Positions 27,824 to 36,649 of a DNA stretch of 64,000 bases are shown piece after piece. Both the position numbers and the translations under genes were made by a program. This stretch comes from Bacteroidota bacterium. Its GTDB lineage: Bacteria; Bacteroidota; Bacteroidia; Chitinophagales; Chitinophagaceae. The DNA lies in the NCBI GenBank assembly GCA_023416995.1, contig JAEZGI010000025.1, forward strand, positions 86,700 to 150,699, read 5' to 3'. The notes below the pieces were generated by a model. The model saw only the letters and a program-made list of their open reading frames with translations. It made no database searches and was not told where the DNA came from. The stretch's first letter is position 1. The number at the start of each line of letters is the position of its first letter.

Positions 27824-28756
27824 ATGAACCCTAACTTTCGAAACTGCCCACATTGTGGGATCCGGAACTTTAGTGATGATCAAATATGCGGCGTTTGCAA
27901 AGCGCCGTTCGCAAATGATATTCCTGATGTTGAGTCCAGAGAATCGACCGGAAAACTTGCTTCAAGGATTTTGCCTTTTGCAGTTGTTTTTGTTGTTGCT
28001 GCGCTTTTCATATGGGTGAGATTTAGAAGCACTGAAACCAGCACATCAGATGCAAAATCATCAACCTATAATGAAGTTGATTACTCACCCGCCTCGCCCG
28101 GCGGAATGTCACAGCCGCCTCGCCTCACTACCAGTCAAAAAGATTATTCCGCGGAACCACCACCAATTGAATACTTCCTGGATAAGGTGGATATTAACAC
28201 AACAGTCAAATTCGGCCTTACAGTTTGGCTAAACAGGAAAGCAAGCAACAATGAACTTTTCCAAATCGCTGAAACATTGCGTCTCAGAGAAAACCTTATG
28301 TCAAATCGAGGTGCCATATTTTTTCTGTTGCCTGAAATGACCTATGGCAACGGGGCCTGGGCTTGTGTTGATTATAAACCATCGCCATCTGTTCGCATTA
28401 TTGGTAAAACTTTAGCTGACGAACAAATCATACTTGAGAGTGCCGAAAAGATAACCGACTATCTTGGATTGTGGGTTGATAACTTCCTCAGTGGGCCAAT
28501 AATTATGCGTATGAGGCTTGACGATGCAGGGCAGCTTCTCTTTGAGATTATTGACGCAAACGACCCCAGACCATCAGAACACGCTTCGTCTTTCATAGTA
28601 CAAGATACTGAAGATGGCAAACTATTTATAGATCCTGAGGATACGTTTGACAGGTTCCAATTACTCGCCAATGGTGACCTTGCAGTCTATGATAAGTATG
28701 GATTAGTGGCCATATATAAAAAGCTAAAAGTGAAAAAAGAAATCTGGAATTTGTAA
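27824..28756 (+). CDS. Zinc-ribbon, single-pass membrane protein of unknown function
   Basis: I chose ATG 27824 because the protein then opens with a double-cysteine zinc ribbon (NCPHCG then CGVCKAPF); the longer frame from 27725 adds unstructured sequence. The product is 310 residues. A basic stretch and one TM helix follow at about 50-68 (ILPFAVVFVVAALFIWVRF), then a Ser/Pro-rich linker. The extracytoplasmic half is about 200 residues with a beta-rich C-terminus. The order zinc ribbon, TM, linker, outer domain is common in small Bacteroidota membrane sensors. No catalytic motif is visible. It is divergent from the DUF2971 gene and could share its promoter region. Confidence 0.65.
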   Translation: MNPNFRNCPHCGIRNFSDDQICGVCKAPFANDIPDVESRESTGKLASRILPFAVVFVVAALFIWVRFRSTETSTSDAKSSTYNEVDYSPASPGGMSQPPRLTTSQKDYSAEPPPIEYFLDKVDINTTVKFGLTVWLNRKASNNELFQIAETLRLRENLMSNRGAIFFLLPEMTYGNGAWACVDYKPSPSVRIIGKTLADEQIILESAEKITDYLGLWVDNFLSGPIIMRMRLDDAGQLLFEIIDANDPRPSEHASSFIVQDTEDGKLFIDPEDTFDRFQLLANGDLAVYDKYGLVAIYKKLKVKKEIWNL

Positions 28757-29136
28757 TCACAATCGCATCGGGAGCAGGATCTACAATCCGGAAACCCTCA
28801 ATGCTCGTTTAAGGCGTTATGCTGTTTTGTTCCGGCATTGTGTAATCTTCGCTCTCAGATTTTAGTGTACGAATAGATTCCACCTCCAAGCGAAGCACCA
28901 ACTCCTATGAAAACCCCACTGGAGGCTTATTCCTCTTCCCTTGTTTATCAAACTCATCAAATCTACCAGATAACTACCACTTTCTATCTGGTAGCAGATG
29001 TCAAAGCGGACATTGAGGCCGCGACATATGAGGGCAATGTAACGACCAAGAACAACTAAACAATTGAAGAGCTAGTGAGCTTACCACGATCCACTCAAAT
29101 CGAGATACCGGTTCTATTAGTCGTTGAAAAACGGCG
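28757..29136. other. Convergent intergenic region with a perfect inverted repeat
   Basis: 380 bases between the convergent zinc-ribbon and Nudix genes, with no ORF of note. At 28963-28994 CTACCAGATA and TATCTGGTAG form a perfect 10-bp stem around a 12-base loop. There is no T run on either side, so it is not a standard terminator, although it is positioned where one would serve both genes. Confidence 0.5.
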
Positions 29137-29553
29137 TTAGGTCGACAACCCTGCTTTTAATTCCTTCACTATCGGGATATCCGCTGCAGCCCAATCAAGA
29201 TCCGGCAATTCATCAACTGAGAGCCATTGATAATTTATGTGTTCCGTGAGACCGATTGCATCCGCTCGACTTGAACATTGATAAGCATGCAACGATATCC
29301 TAAAGTCAGGATATTCATGATCTACCGATAGCAGTTTTTCATGAACATCAATATCTATCTTCAGTTCCTCGCGAATCTCCCGTGCCAGGGCGGTCACTTC
29401 ACTTTCGCCAGCCTCAATTTTGCCCCCAGGAAATTCGTACTTGAAACTTAGATAGTCATATTTGCTTGACCCTTTTTGTAAACACAGAACTTTACCGTTC
29501 CGGATTATTACGGCGGCTACAACATGTAACGTCTTAGTTTGTCTGTCATTCAT
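29137..29553 (-). CDS. Nudix hydrolase, MutT-like (deoxy)NTP pyrophosphohydrolase
   Basis: A 138-residue Nudix enzyme. The Nudix box is complete, starting with GGKIEAGESEVTALAREI and ending REEL at about residues 43-65, with the metal-binding REIREEL glutamates in place. The preceding strand is KVLCLQKG and the end of the protein is helical. Proteins of this size usually hydrolyse oxidised or non-canonical (d)NTPs. It lies in the same orientation as the PLD/DUF3427 helicase at 30465, but a plus-strand PLD gene separates them. I recall DUF3427-type helicases lying next to MutT-like genes in other genomes, so a functional link is plausible. Confidence 0.88.
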   Translation of the reverse strand: MNDRQTKTLHVVAAVIIRNGKVLCLQKGSSKYDYLSFKYEFPGGKIEAGESEVTALAREIREELKIDIDVHEKLLSVDHEYPDFRISLHAYQCSSRADAIGLTEHINYQWLSVDELPDLDWAAADIPIVKELKAGLST

Positions 29554-29713
29554 TCAGATCCCCTTTATCGGAAAGCTACAACCAATTTGGTGCACAGTAA
29601 CTTGATCTACACTTGCCTGCCGATCCTTTAATCGTGCCGAGACCATTATAAAGACACAAAAGTGGAAAACACGGAAAGGCAACATATTACAATATTTTCT
29701 TCTCAATGTCGTT

Positions 29714-30460
29714 TTGATGAAACATCCTAAAAAATCGTCTATGGCTGAATTTCTCATGACCGATGGTATCAACAGGAAGTTAACAGAAATCATCGCGTCT
29801 GCAAAGTCTCATTTAATCTTTATATCTCCTTATCTGAAGCTGTCGCCATTTATGACTACAAACATTTTTCAGGCAGCAAACAGCAATGTCAAAATTAGAG
29901 TCCTATATGGCAAAGTCGATTTAGATGAACAAGAAAAACAATCACTTCAAAGCATGCCAAACTTGCAACTGTTTTTTCTACAGAATTTGCATGCCAAATG
30001 TTACATGAGCGAATCTCAGTTATTGGTGACATCAATGAATTTGTATGAATACTCGCAGAACCATAATAGTGAAATGGGCATTGCGATGGATAGCATAAAA
30101 GACAAGGAACTATTCGCAAAAGCATATAAAGAGGCGGAGAGATTGTTTAGTGCATCCGAACAAGTATTAACCCCCCAGTATCTAAATCCACACCAACAAA
30201 GTCAAGCCCAGCGCGCAAAATTGATTAGCGTCAAGCCACAGCCCGCTGGCTTCTGCATACGATGTAGTTCACCAATTGCACACAACCCTGACAGACCCCT
30301 TTGTACATCCTGTTACTCAGTCTGGAATCAATGGGGCGATCCAGACTACGAAGAGAACTTTTGCCATACATGTGGAGATGTAGACGATATCAGTGTCAGT
30401 TCTCCGCAATGCTACGACTGCTATTCGTCAATGAATGGAAGACAACGCTTTGGGCGATGA
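29714..30460 (+). CDS. PLD-family phosphodiesterase with C-terminal zinc fingers
   Basis: A 248-residue protein with one phospholipase D-type module. The HKD-like motif is LHAKCYMSESQLLVTSMN at about 92-110, with His and Lys spaced as in PLD nucleases and an Asn where the later residue sits. A single motif implies dimerisation to form the active site. Residues about 183-235 hold two to three cysteine pairs (CIRCS, CTSC, CHTCG, CYDC), likely zinc ribbons for nucleic-acid binding. It ends four bases from the end of the convergent PLD-helicase gene, so transcripts of the two would overlap. The predicted role is nuclease or nucleic-acid end processing; the substrate is unknown. Confidence 0.78.
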   Translation: MMKHPKKSSMAEFLMTDGINRKLTEIIASAKSHLIFISPYLKLSPFMTTNIFQAANSNVKIRVLYGKVDLDEQEKQSLQSMPNLQLFFLQNLHAKCYMSESQLLVTSMNLYEYSQNHNSEMGIAMDSIKDKELFAKAYKEAERLFSASEQVLTPQYLNPHQQSQAQRAKLISVKPQPAGFCIRCSSPIAHNPDRPLCTSCYSVWNQWGDPDYEENFCHTCGDVDDISVSSPQCYDCYSSMNGRQRFGR

Positions 30461-30464
30461 AGAT

Positions 30465-33400
30465 TTACCCCACTGCCAGCTTGCCGCTCTCCTTCCAAAG
30501 ATAGGCTGGCATAGGGTATTTCAAACGCCATTCTATGTTCATCGGTTTAGATCCCTGCGAACTCACAAATTCAACCTCGCCCAGGAAAACGTACGACATT
30601 GTCATCCCGAATTCATCATCATTTTGTTCACGCACAAAGAGGAGGATCTTCTTACCTGAACTCTTGTGATTAATATAGGAAAGCCCTTTAGCCGAACTAT
30701 CTGAAGTCGCATTTTGTGACTGCCAATGAAATAAGGATTCATTGATAGCATAATCCTCGTACATGGTAGTGGGCGAATACTCTTTCTCGGATTTCTTCAA
30801 GGTGACGAAAAGTGCTTCCACTTTTAAATCTCTATTTTCGGCAACACCCTCTCTGTTTGAAGATGCATTTTCAAAAGTATGTAAGCCCATGGCAACGAGA
30901 ATTTGGCTCCTGTTATAACGGCTGTGTAATTTCAGCGGGAACGGGAAAGGAAGATTGATTGGCCGCTCAATAAAATCAACAGAGTATTTCAGGAATTCAA
31001 TCACTTCGCCCAACTCTGATTTCATTACGGGGTTAGATTCCAATCGTTTTAATCCATCAGAGATTTCGGAAAGATTCATCCTCGGACCGGACTGCTGCCA
31101 TAGGTCATAATGAAACATAAGCAGCATCAAACTTTGTTCGGACGACAGGTTTTCATGATCGAACACATCTGACAACGCATAAGTGAGAAAGTTTAAATAA
31201 CTGATTGAATTGCATCTCAACAAACGTTTAATACAACCCACGATCTCTTTCTCTAATGGCTCGTCAAACTTCGGGATTATACCAGCATCGGCGCATAGCT
31301 GGCTCCAACTACCCCGTTTGTATATGACTTGCGGCGGAAGCGCATGGAAATCAATAAAGTTTTTGAACGTGAGTGGAAGAGTCGACTGGTGCTGAAAATT
31401 TTGAACTTTGGTAACTAGCTGTCGACGGTTGTACGCGGTGGCCTGTCTGATATTATCAAGGATAATCTCCTTTGCCTTTTCTTCCAACACTATAGAGCAA
31501 CCAAGCGGCAAATGAGGGAAATCATCTTCTATCTCTTTTGAAACCGACGTATGAGTTTTTCCCACGAGTGCTCGGAACTTATGTTCAAAATCGTATTCTA
31601 CTCTCGAATTCCCTACAAAATCAAGCACAGTTAAGCACTCTTTCCCTTTAGCCAAACGCAAACCGCGTCCCAGCTGTTGAAGAAAAATAGTAAGACTTTC
31701 TGTTGGCCGCAAAAACAAAACGGTGTCGATCTCAGGTATGTCGACGCCTTCATTGAAAATATCTTTTACGAATAGATAGTTGATTTCCTTCCTTTGAAAC
31801 TGTTCTCTTATCGCCACCCTATCCTCCGAGTTATCGCTTGTGAGATAGGCCGCCTTCAAACCCGCGCGTAAAAATTTGTCCGCCATAAATTTTGCATGAT
31901 CGACACTTGCACAGAAGCCAAGGGCGCGAACATTATTTATGTCAGTTAGATACTTTTCGCAGTTCGAAAGAATATCGCTAACCCGCCTATCATTTTCCGT
32001 ATATACGCGAGTTAGCTCACTGATTTCATACCTGCCATTCGTCCAGGAAACTTGAGAAAGATCGACCGTATCTGATAATGCAAAATATTGAAACGGGCAT
32101 AACAGCTGCCGGTTTAATGCCTCTGGAAGTCGAATCTCAGCAGCAATTACCCGCGCGAAATCATTGAGAATATCTCCGCCATCTGCACGCTCGGGGGTTG
32201 CAGTCAGTCCCAATAACACCTTTGGCGAGAATTTCGCAAGTATGGGTCTGTAGCTATCCGCCGTTATGTGATGAACTTCATCAATTACAATGTAGTCATA
32301 AAAAGTTTCGGAAAGGCTAATCGTTTTAATTTGATTTTTTAAGGTTTGAACGGAAGCAAACACGTATTCAAAATTTGATGGGACCTGGCCATCTACCCAT
32401 AATTCGCCGAAGTTTGCATCACGTAAAACATGCTGATAAGTTTGCTGGGCTTGCTTGAGAATTTCCTGTCGATGAGCGACAAATAAAAGCCTTGAGCGAT
32501 CATTACTGTTCTTAAATGCTCTGTAATCAAAGGCGGATATAACTGTCTTACCTGTACCAGTAGCGGCAACAACTAGATTACGAAAGCGGTTATGGATTTG
32601 GCGTTCCGATTGAAGCTTCTCTAATATTTCCGACTGATATGAGAAAGGCTTCAGGTCAAAAAAGCTCATCATGCCAGAACGATCCTGGATTTTCTCTTTA
32701 TTAAGAGCGCGATGCAGCTTTTCTTTGTCGCGGTCCGGCACATATTCCTCGAAATCCTTGTCTTCCCAATAGGTCTCAAAAGTCTTTTCGCACTTATCAA
32801 TGATATGATGGATTTCCTTTGAAGTAACCTTTAAGTTCCATTCCAGCCCCTTTGTCAAAGCCGACAATGACAAATTTGACGATCCAATGTAGCCAGTGTT
32901 GAATCCGGAGTTTCTAAGAAACAAATAGGCTTTAGCATGAAGCCGTTCGTGAGTGGTGTTGTAAGATATCTTGATGCTTGTATTTGGAAGCCGTGCTAAA
33001 AATTCAATAGCCTTCACTTCGGTCGCCCCCATATACGAGGTTGTAATGATTTTGAGCTTTTTTCCAGCTTTGGTGTATTCTTCAAGTTCTGCGGCAAAGA
33101 TTCTTACCGCGGAGAATTTAATAAAAGACACCAGCCAACAAATTTCATCGGCGGATAAGATTTCTTTTTTTAGTTCGCTCTCCAGGGATATGCCTGCATT
33201 GCTTCCGGTGAACAGTTCGCTTTGACTAAACCTGGTATATGGCATGATCTCGCGCACCCTAGCAGCAAGGTCGGCATATCCACTGTCCAGATTGGAAAGA
33301 ACTGCATCAAGAATTTTTCCTTCTGTGTCAATTAGGTTTTCGCTGAAGTCGGTGTCAGGGAGTTCTTTTGCTAAAAATTCGATGATCCGGTTCGCGAGCT

Positions 33401-33605
33401 CAATTTGCTGTAGCGGTATGTTGTCATCCTTTATTTGATTGAGGGCAAATCGAATTGTTTCTGTTAGTGATAAGCTCAAGTACCGTGATGCTTCAGCAGC
33501 ATCTAAGGCACTGGTGTGTATGAAGTACTGATCACGGTCAAGATCGCTGAGTTTCTTTGAAATGACGTTCGTAATGAGTTGTTCGTAGAGTCCGAGTTTG
33601 AGCAT
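30465..33605 (-). CDS. PLD nuclease-SF2 helicase-DUF3427 fusion
   Basis: A 1,046-residue protein that combines nuclease and helicase functions. Domain order: an N-terminal helical region (1-120); a PLD-type nuclease at about 130-290 with HKD motif LHAKAYLFLRNSG near 220 and IGSSNLS; then an SF2 helicase with Walker A ATGTGKT near 348, DEVHH near 440, TATPERADGGDI and motif VI QQLGRGLRLAKGKE near 648. The C-terminal 300 residues match my memory of DUF3427 (EYSPTTMYEDYAI, NHKSSGKKILLFVRE). It is full length with all key residues present. This family is recurrent in defence islands, presumably degrading or remodelling foreign DNA. It shares a convergent end with the PLD/zinc-finger gene. Confidence 0.9.
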   Translation of the reverse strand: MLKLGLYEQLITNVISKKLSDLDRDQYFIHTSALDAAEASRYLSLSLTETIRFALNQIKDDNIPLQQIELANRIIEFLAKELPDTDFSENLIDTEGKILDAVLSNLDSGYADLAARVREIMPYTRFSQSELFTGSNAGISLESELKKEILSADEICWLVSFIKFSAVRIFAAELEEYTKAGKKLKIITTSYMGATEVKAIEFLARLPNTSIKISYNTTHERLHAKAYLFLRNSGFNTGYIGSSNLSLSALTKGLEWNLKVTSKEIHHIIDKCEKTFETYWEDKDFEEYVPDRDKEKLHRALNKEKIQDRSGMMSFFDLKPFSYQSEILEKLQSERQIHNRFRNLVVAATGTGKTVISAFDYRAFKNSNDRSRLLFVAHRQEILKQAQQTYQHVLRDANFGELWVDGQVPSNFEYVFASVQTLKNQIKTISLSETFYDYIVIDEVHHITADSYRPILAKFSPKVLLGLTATPERADGGDILNDFARVIAAEIRLPEALNRQLLCPFQYFALSDTVDLSQVSWTNGRYEISELTRVYTENDRRVSDILSNCEKYLTDINNVRALGFCASVDHAKFMADKFLRAGLKAAYLTSDNSEDRVAIREQFQRKEINYLFVKDIFNEGVDIPEIDTVLFLRPTESLTIFLQQLGRGLRLAKGKECLTVLDFVGNSRVEYDFEHKFRALVGKTHTSVSKEIEDDFPHLPLGCSIVLEEKAKEIILDNIRQATAYNRRQLVTKVQNFQHQSTLPLTFKNFIDFHALPPQVIYKRGSWSQLCADAGIIPKFDEPLEKEIVGCIKRLLRCNSISYLNFLTYALSDVFDHENLSSEQSLMLLMFHYDLWQQSGPRMNLSEISDGLKRLESNPVMKSELGEVIEFLKYSVDFIERPINLPFPFPLKLHSRYNRSQILVAMGLHTFENASSNREGVAENRDLKVEALFVTLKKSEKEYSPTTMYEDYAINESLFHWQSQNATSDSSAKGLSYINHKSSGKKILLFVREQNDDEFGMTMSYVFLGEVEFVSSQGSKPMNIEWRLKYPMPAYLWKESGKLAVG

Positions 33606-33804
33606 GTGGTGGAGTCAAATTACGAACCAAAGTAGTAAATGAATCTGGAATAATCGAAGTTTAGTCCCAACTCATAATAATTACAATTTCAATAGCACAG
33701 CTGCGTTATAACGAAGATGTGCTTGGCCAATATCTGCTTGATCTTCAGGTCATTTAAAAAGGCTAAGTTTAAATATTTATGCTCAAACCCTAACTCAAAG
33801 TGTT

Positions 33805-36444
33805 ATGAGATTTTTACTATTTGCGATTACCCTCATCGGGGCTTTGATCGTGTATGCCTTCCGGCGCACCCAGACTGATAGCAGACGAAGAGAGGAAGAA
33901 CGTCTCAGACAACAAGAAATCGACAGAGAAAATACACAAAAGGCGCTGTCGCCAATTTTGATTCACATTCGTGAGGCGGTTGCCACCTTCTATCCAAAAA
34001 CAATCGATCAACGTTTAAAGTATTTTTCACACTATGATCTTAATAAATGGAAAGAGTCCTTCAAACCCTTTCATCTAACAATGAAGGGGTTAAAGTATGA
34101 AAGTTGTGACCTCGACATTAATCTGGTGAAGATTTTGCGGGAATTTGATCACTATTGGGTCGAAAGTGATAAACTCCGAAACCTGTACAATAAGGAATTC
34201 ACGAAAACTGAGCTGAACGATCTCACCAATTTTTTTGACAATGTTGAAGGGCGGAAGTTAGATATACAGCAACGCACTGCAATTGTACGAGATGAGGACA
34301 ATAATCTGATTATTGCTGGTGCTGGTTCAGGTAAAACAACCACCATTGTTGGAAAGGTGCAGTATCTAATCCAGCGTCTCCAAGTTCCGGTTGAGGCTAT
34401 CTTGCTGATTTCGTTCACTAACAAATCTGCGTCTACTCTGGCAGATCGATTGGGGGTCGAAGGCCTTCAACCAAAAACGTTCCATAAATTCGGAAAGGAG
34501 CTTATAGCTGAAGTGGAATCCAAACAGCCTAGCATTTTTGACGACTCCCAAACTAAAAATTTAATTTCTACCTTCTTTACAGACCTGTGTAAGGATATGT
34601 CCTATCTGACAAAGATAACGACGTTCTTCTCCGACTTTCTTAAGCCAGTGAAATCTCAAAACGATTTCAAATCTCATGGAGATTACATCCAGTATTTGAA
34701 AGACCACAATTTCACCTCTTACAGATTGAAGCCTCTCATCTCGAACGGCAAAACGACGTACAAACGAGAGATAGTCAAAAGCATTGAGGAGTGCAAAATT
34801 GCAAACTTCCTCCTCTTTAACGGCATAGATTATGAATATGAACTCCCCTACCAATATGACACTGCATCAAAGTCACATCAACAATACAAACCTGATTTTA
34901 CATTGGATCCGAAAGGACAAAGAATATATCTCGAGCATTTCGGGTTAGACAGGCAAAATCAAGTCCCGCCTTTTTTTGCAAATCCAGCGATTGGCTTAAC
35001 TCGCGAACAGGCAACTAAAAAGTATCTTGACGGAATTGCATGGAAACGTGCTTTGCACTTGCAAAACGGTACCACGATGCTGGAAACGTTCAGCTATGAA
35101 ATGTCAGAAGGCACACTTTTTACAAATCTGGAAAAACAATTACTAAACGCTGGAGTGCGCATAAAACCAAAATCACCTGAAGAAATTTGGAAAATAATCA
35201 ACCAATCAGCACACGATGAGATCGACAGCTTTATTACCTTGATCCGAACATTTCTCATGCTAAAGAAGTCAAACCATTATTCAGTGGAGGATCTCTTCAA
35301 AAAAAACAAAAGCACAGAAGGCAAGTTTAACCGGAAGAGAAATGAATTGTTTCTAGAGATCGTAGCACCGATAGCCTCGAGGTATCAAAGTCATTTGGCT
35401 TCTCGAAAAGAAATAGATTTCAATGATATGATTAATAAGGCGACATACTATATCCGTAAAGGGAAATGGCGGAACCCAATAAAATATATTATAATCGATG
35501 AATTTCAAGACATCTCTGTTGGAAGATATCAACTTATCAGAGCTTTGAAAGATAAAAACCCAGACTGCAAACTTTTTTGTGTCGGGGACGATTGGCAATC
35601 AATCTACCGTTTTGCAGGTAGTGATATTTCACTGTTCAAATATTTTGAAAAATACTTCGGTTACACCGAAAAGAGCAAAATTGAAACTACTTACAGATTT
35701 GCAGGTGATTTATTGAGTATGTCAAGCTCTTTCATCTTAAGAAATCCCAGCCAAACATCAAAAGACTTGAAGGGCCTTAGCGGCCGGAGTTCATCAACAT
35801 ATAAAATTATTTATTCAACGTCGGAAAATCAAGATGATACAGAATCTATACTGAAAGTGCTTAACGATTTGGTCGCCGCCGGCGCAACAGAAAAGACTGA
35901 AATATTAATACTTGGCCGTTACTCATTTGACCTAAATAGAATAAAAAACGAGCGTAGGCTACTCGACATTAATGAAAAGAATGGCACTATTATTTATACC
36001 TTCGACGTTGCACCTCATAAAAGAGTTACTCTGAGAGCGCAATTTATGACAGTTCACAAAGCTAAAGGACTTGAGGCGGACATTGTGATTGTTATAAACT
36101 GTAATTCAGGAAAGCACGGTTTCCCTTCCGGTATGTCAGACGACACAGTTCTAAATCTGTTGTTAAGTGAAGCTGATCACTTCGAAAATGGCGAGGAAAG
36201 GCGTCTTTTTTATGTAGCAATGACACGGGCTAAACAGTCATTATATCTGGTAGCGGACACTACCTATAAATCCAAGTTCGTCACGGAATTGGAGTTAGGC
36301 AATCTACCGCCGGAAATCAAAAAGTGCCCCCAATGTGAAACTGCGGACTTAGTTACGAAAAGTGGAATCACAAAGGGAAAAGCCTGGTCTTTCACCGGAT
36401 GCGCAAACTTTGCATACGGCTGCGACTTTAATAGATGGAATTAG
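33805..36444 (+). CDS. Helicase IV-like UvrD-family helicase with N-terminal TM segment and zinc ribbon
   Basis: An 879-residue SF1A helicase. Residues 1-18 are a hydrophobic segment (FLLFAITLIGALIVYAF) followed by arginines, so the enzyme may be tethered to the inner membrane. Walker A is GAGSGKT near 172, DEFQD near 565, and GDDWQSIYRFAGSD follows. Near 361-380 there is PDFTL followed by IYLEHFG, the PD-(D/E)XK-like insert also seen in E. coli helicase IV (HelD); the Lys of the motif is not evident, so it may be inactive. The C-terminus is a four-cysteine topoisomerase-type zinc ribbon (CPQCETADLV, then CANFAYGCDF). It is divergent from the DUF3427 helicase with a 199-base gap. Confidence 0.88.
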   Translation: MRFLLFAITLIGALIVYAFRRTQTDSRRREEERLRQQEIDRENTQKALSPILIHIREAVATFYPKTIDQRLKYFSHYDLNKWKESFKPFHLTMKGLKYESCDLDINLVKILREFDHYWVESDKLRNLYNKEFTKTELNDLTNFFDNVEGRKLDIQQRTAIVRDEDNNLIIAGAGSGKTTTIVGKVQYLIQRLQVPVEAILLISFTNKSASTLADRLGVEGLQPKTFHKFGKELIAEVESKQPSIFDDSQTKNLISTFFTDLCKDMSYLTKITTFFSDFLKPVKSQNDFKSHGDYIQYLKDHNFTSYRLKPLISNGKTTYKREIVKSIEECKIANFLLFNGIDYEYELPYQYDTASKSHQQYKPDFTLDPKGQRIYLEHFGLDRQNQVPPFFANPAIGLTREQATKKYLDGIAWKRALHLQNGTTMLETFSYEMSEGTLFTNLEKQLLNAGVRIKPKSPEEIWKIINQSAHDEIDSFITLIRTFLMLKKSNHYSVEDLFKKNKSTEGKFNRKRNELFLEIVAPIASRYQSHLASRKEIDFNDMINKATYYIRKGKWRNPIKYIIIDEFQDISVGRYQLIRALKDKNPDCKLFCVGDDWQSIYRFAGSDISLFKYFEKYFGYTEKSKIETTYRFAGDLLSMSSSFILRNPSQTSKDLKGLSGRSSSTYKIIYSTSENQDDTESILKVLNDLVAAGATEKTEILILGRYSFDLNRIKNERRLLDINEKNGTIIYTFDVAPHKRVTLRAQFMTVHKAKGLEADIVIVINCNSGKHGFPSGMSDDTVLNLLLSEADHFENGEERRLFYVAMTRAKQSLYLVADTTYKSKFVTELELGNLPPEIKKCPQCETADLVTKSGITKGKAWSFTGCANFAYGCDFNRWN

Positions 36445-36649
36445 CATCCATTGCATAGCTATGTATTCTTATAGATTCCGTCGGACGACGCGAATTCAGG
36501 CACTCGATTGGCCATACACAACAATATGCGGTCAACGTATCCGTTTAACTGATGCAACGACTTCCAATAACCCTGACCAACCTCCTTGCTATAGCACGAT
36601 TAGTTATACGGTTTGTTAGTGGCGTAGTTACGAAATCAAAATCTGGCCA

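Noticed and set aside
29714..33605. DISARM-type system (PLD protein plus helicase)
   Set aside because: No DUF1998 gene (drmB) and no drmA-type helicase are present. The helicase has PLD and DUF3427 domains, which is a different architecture.
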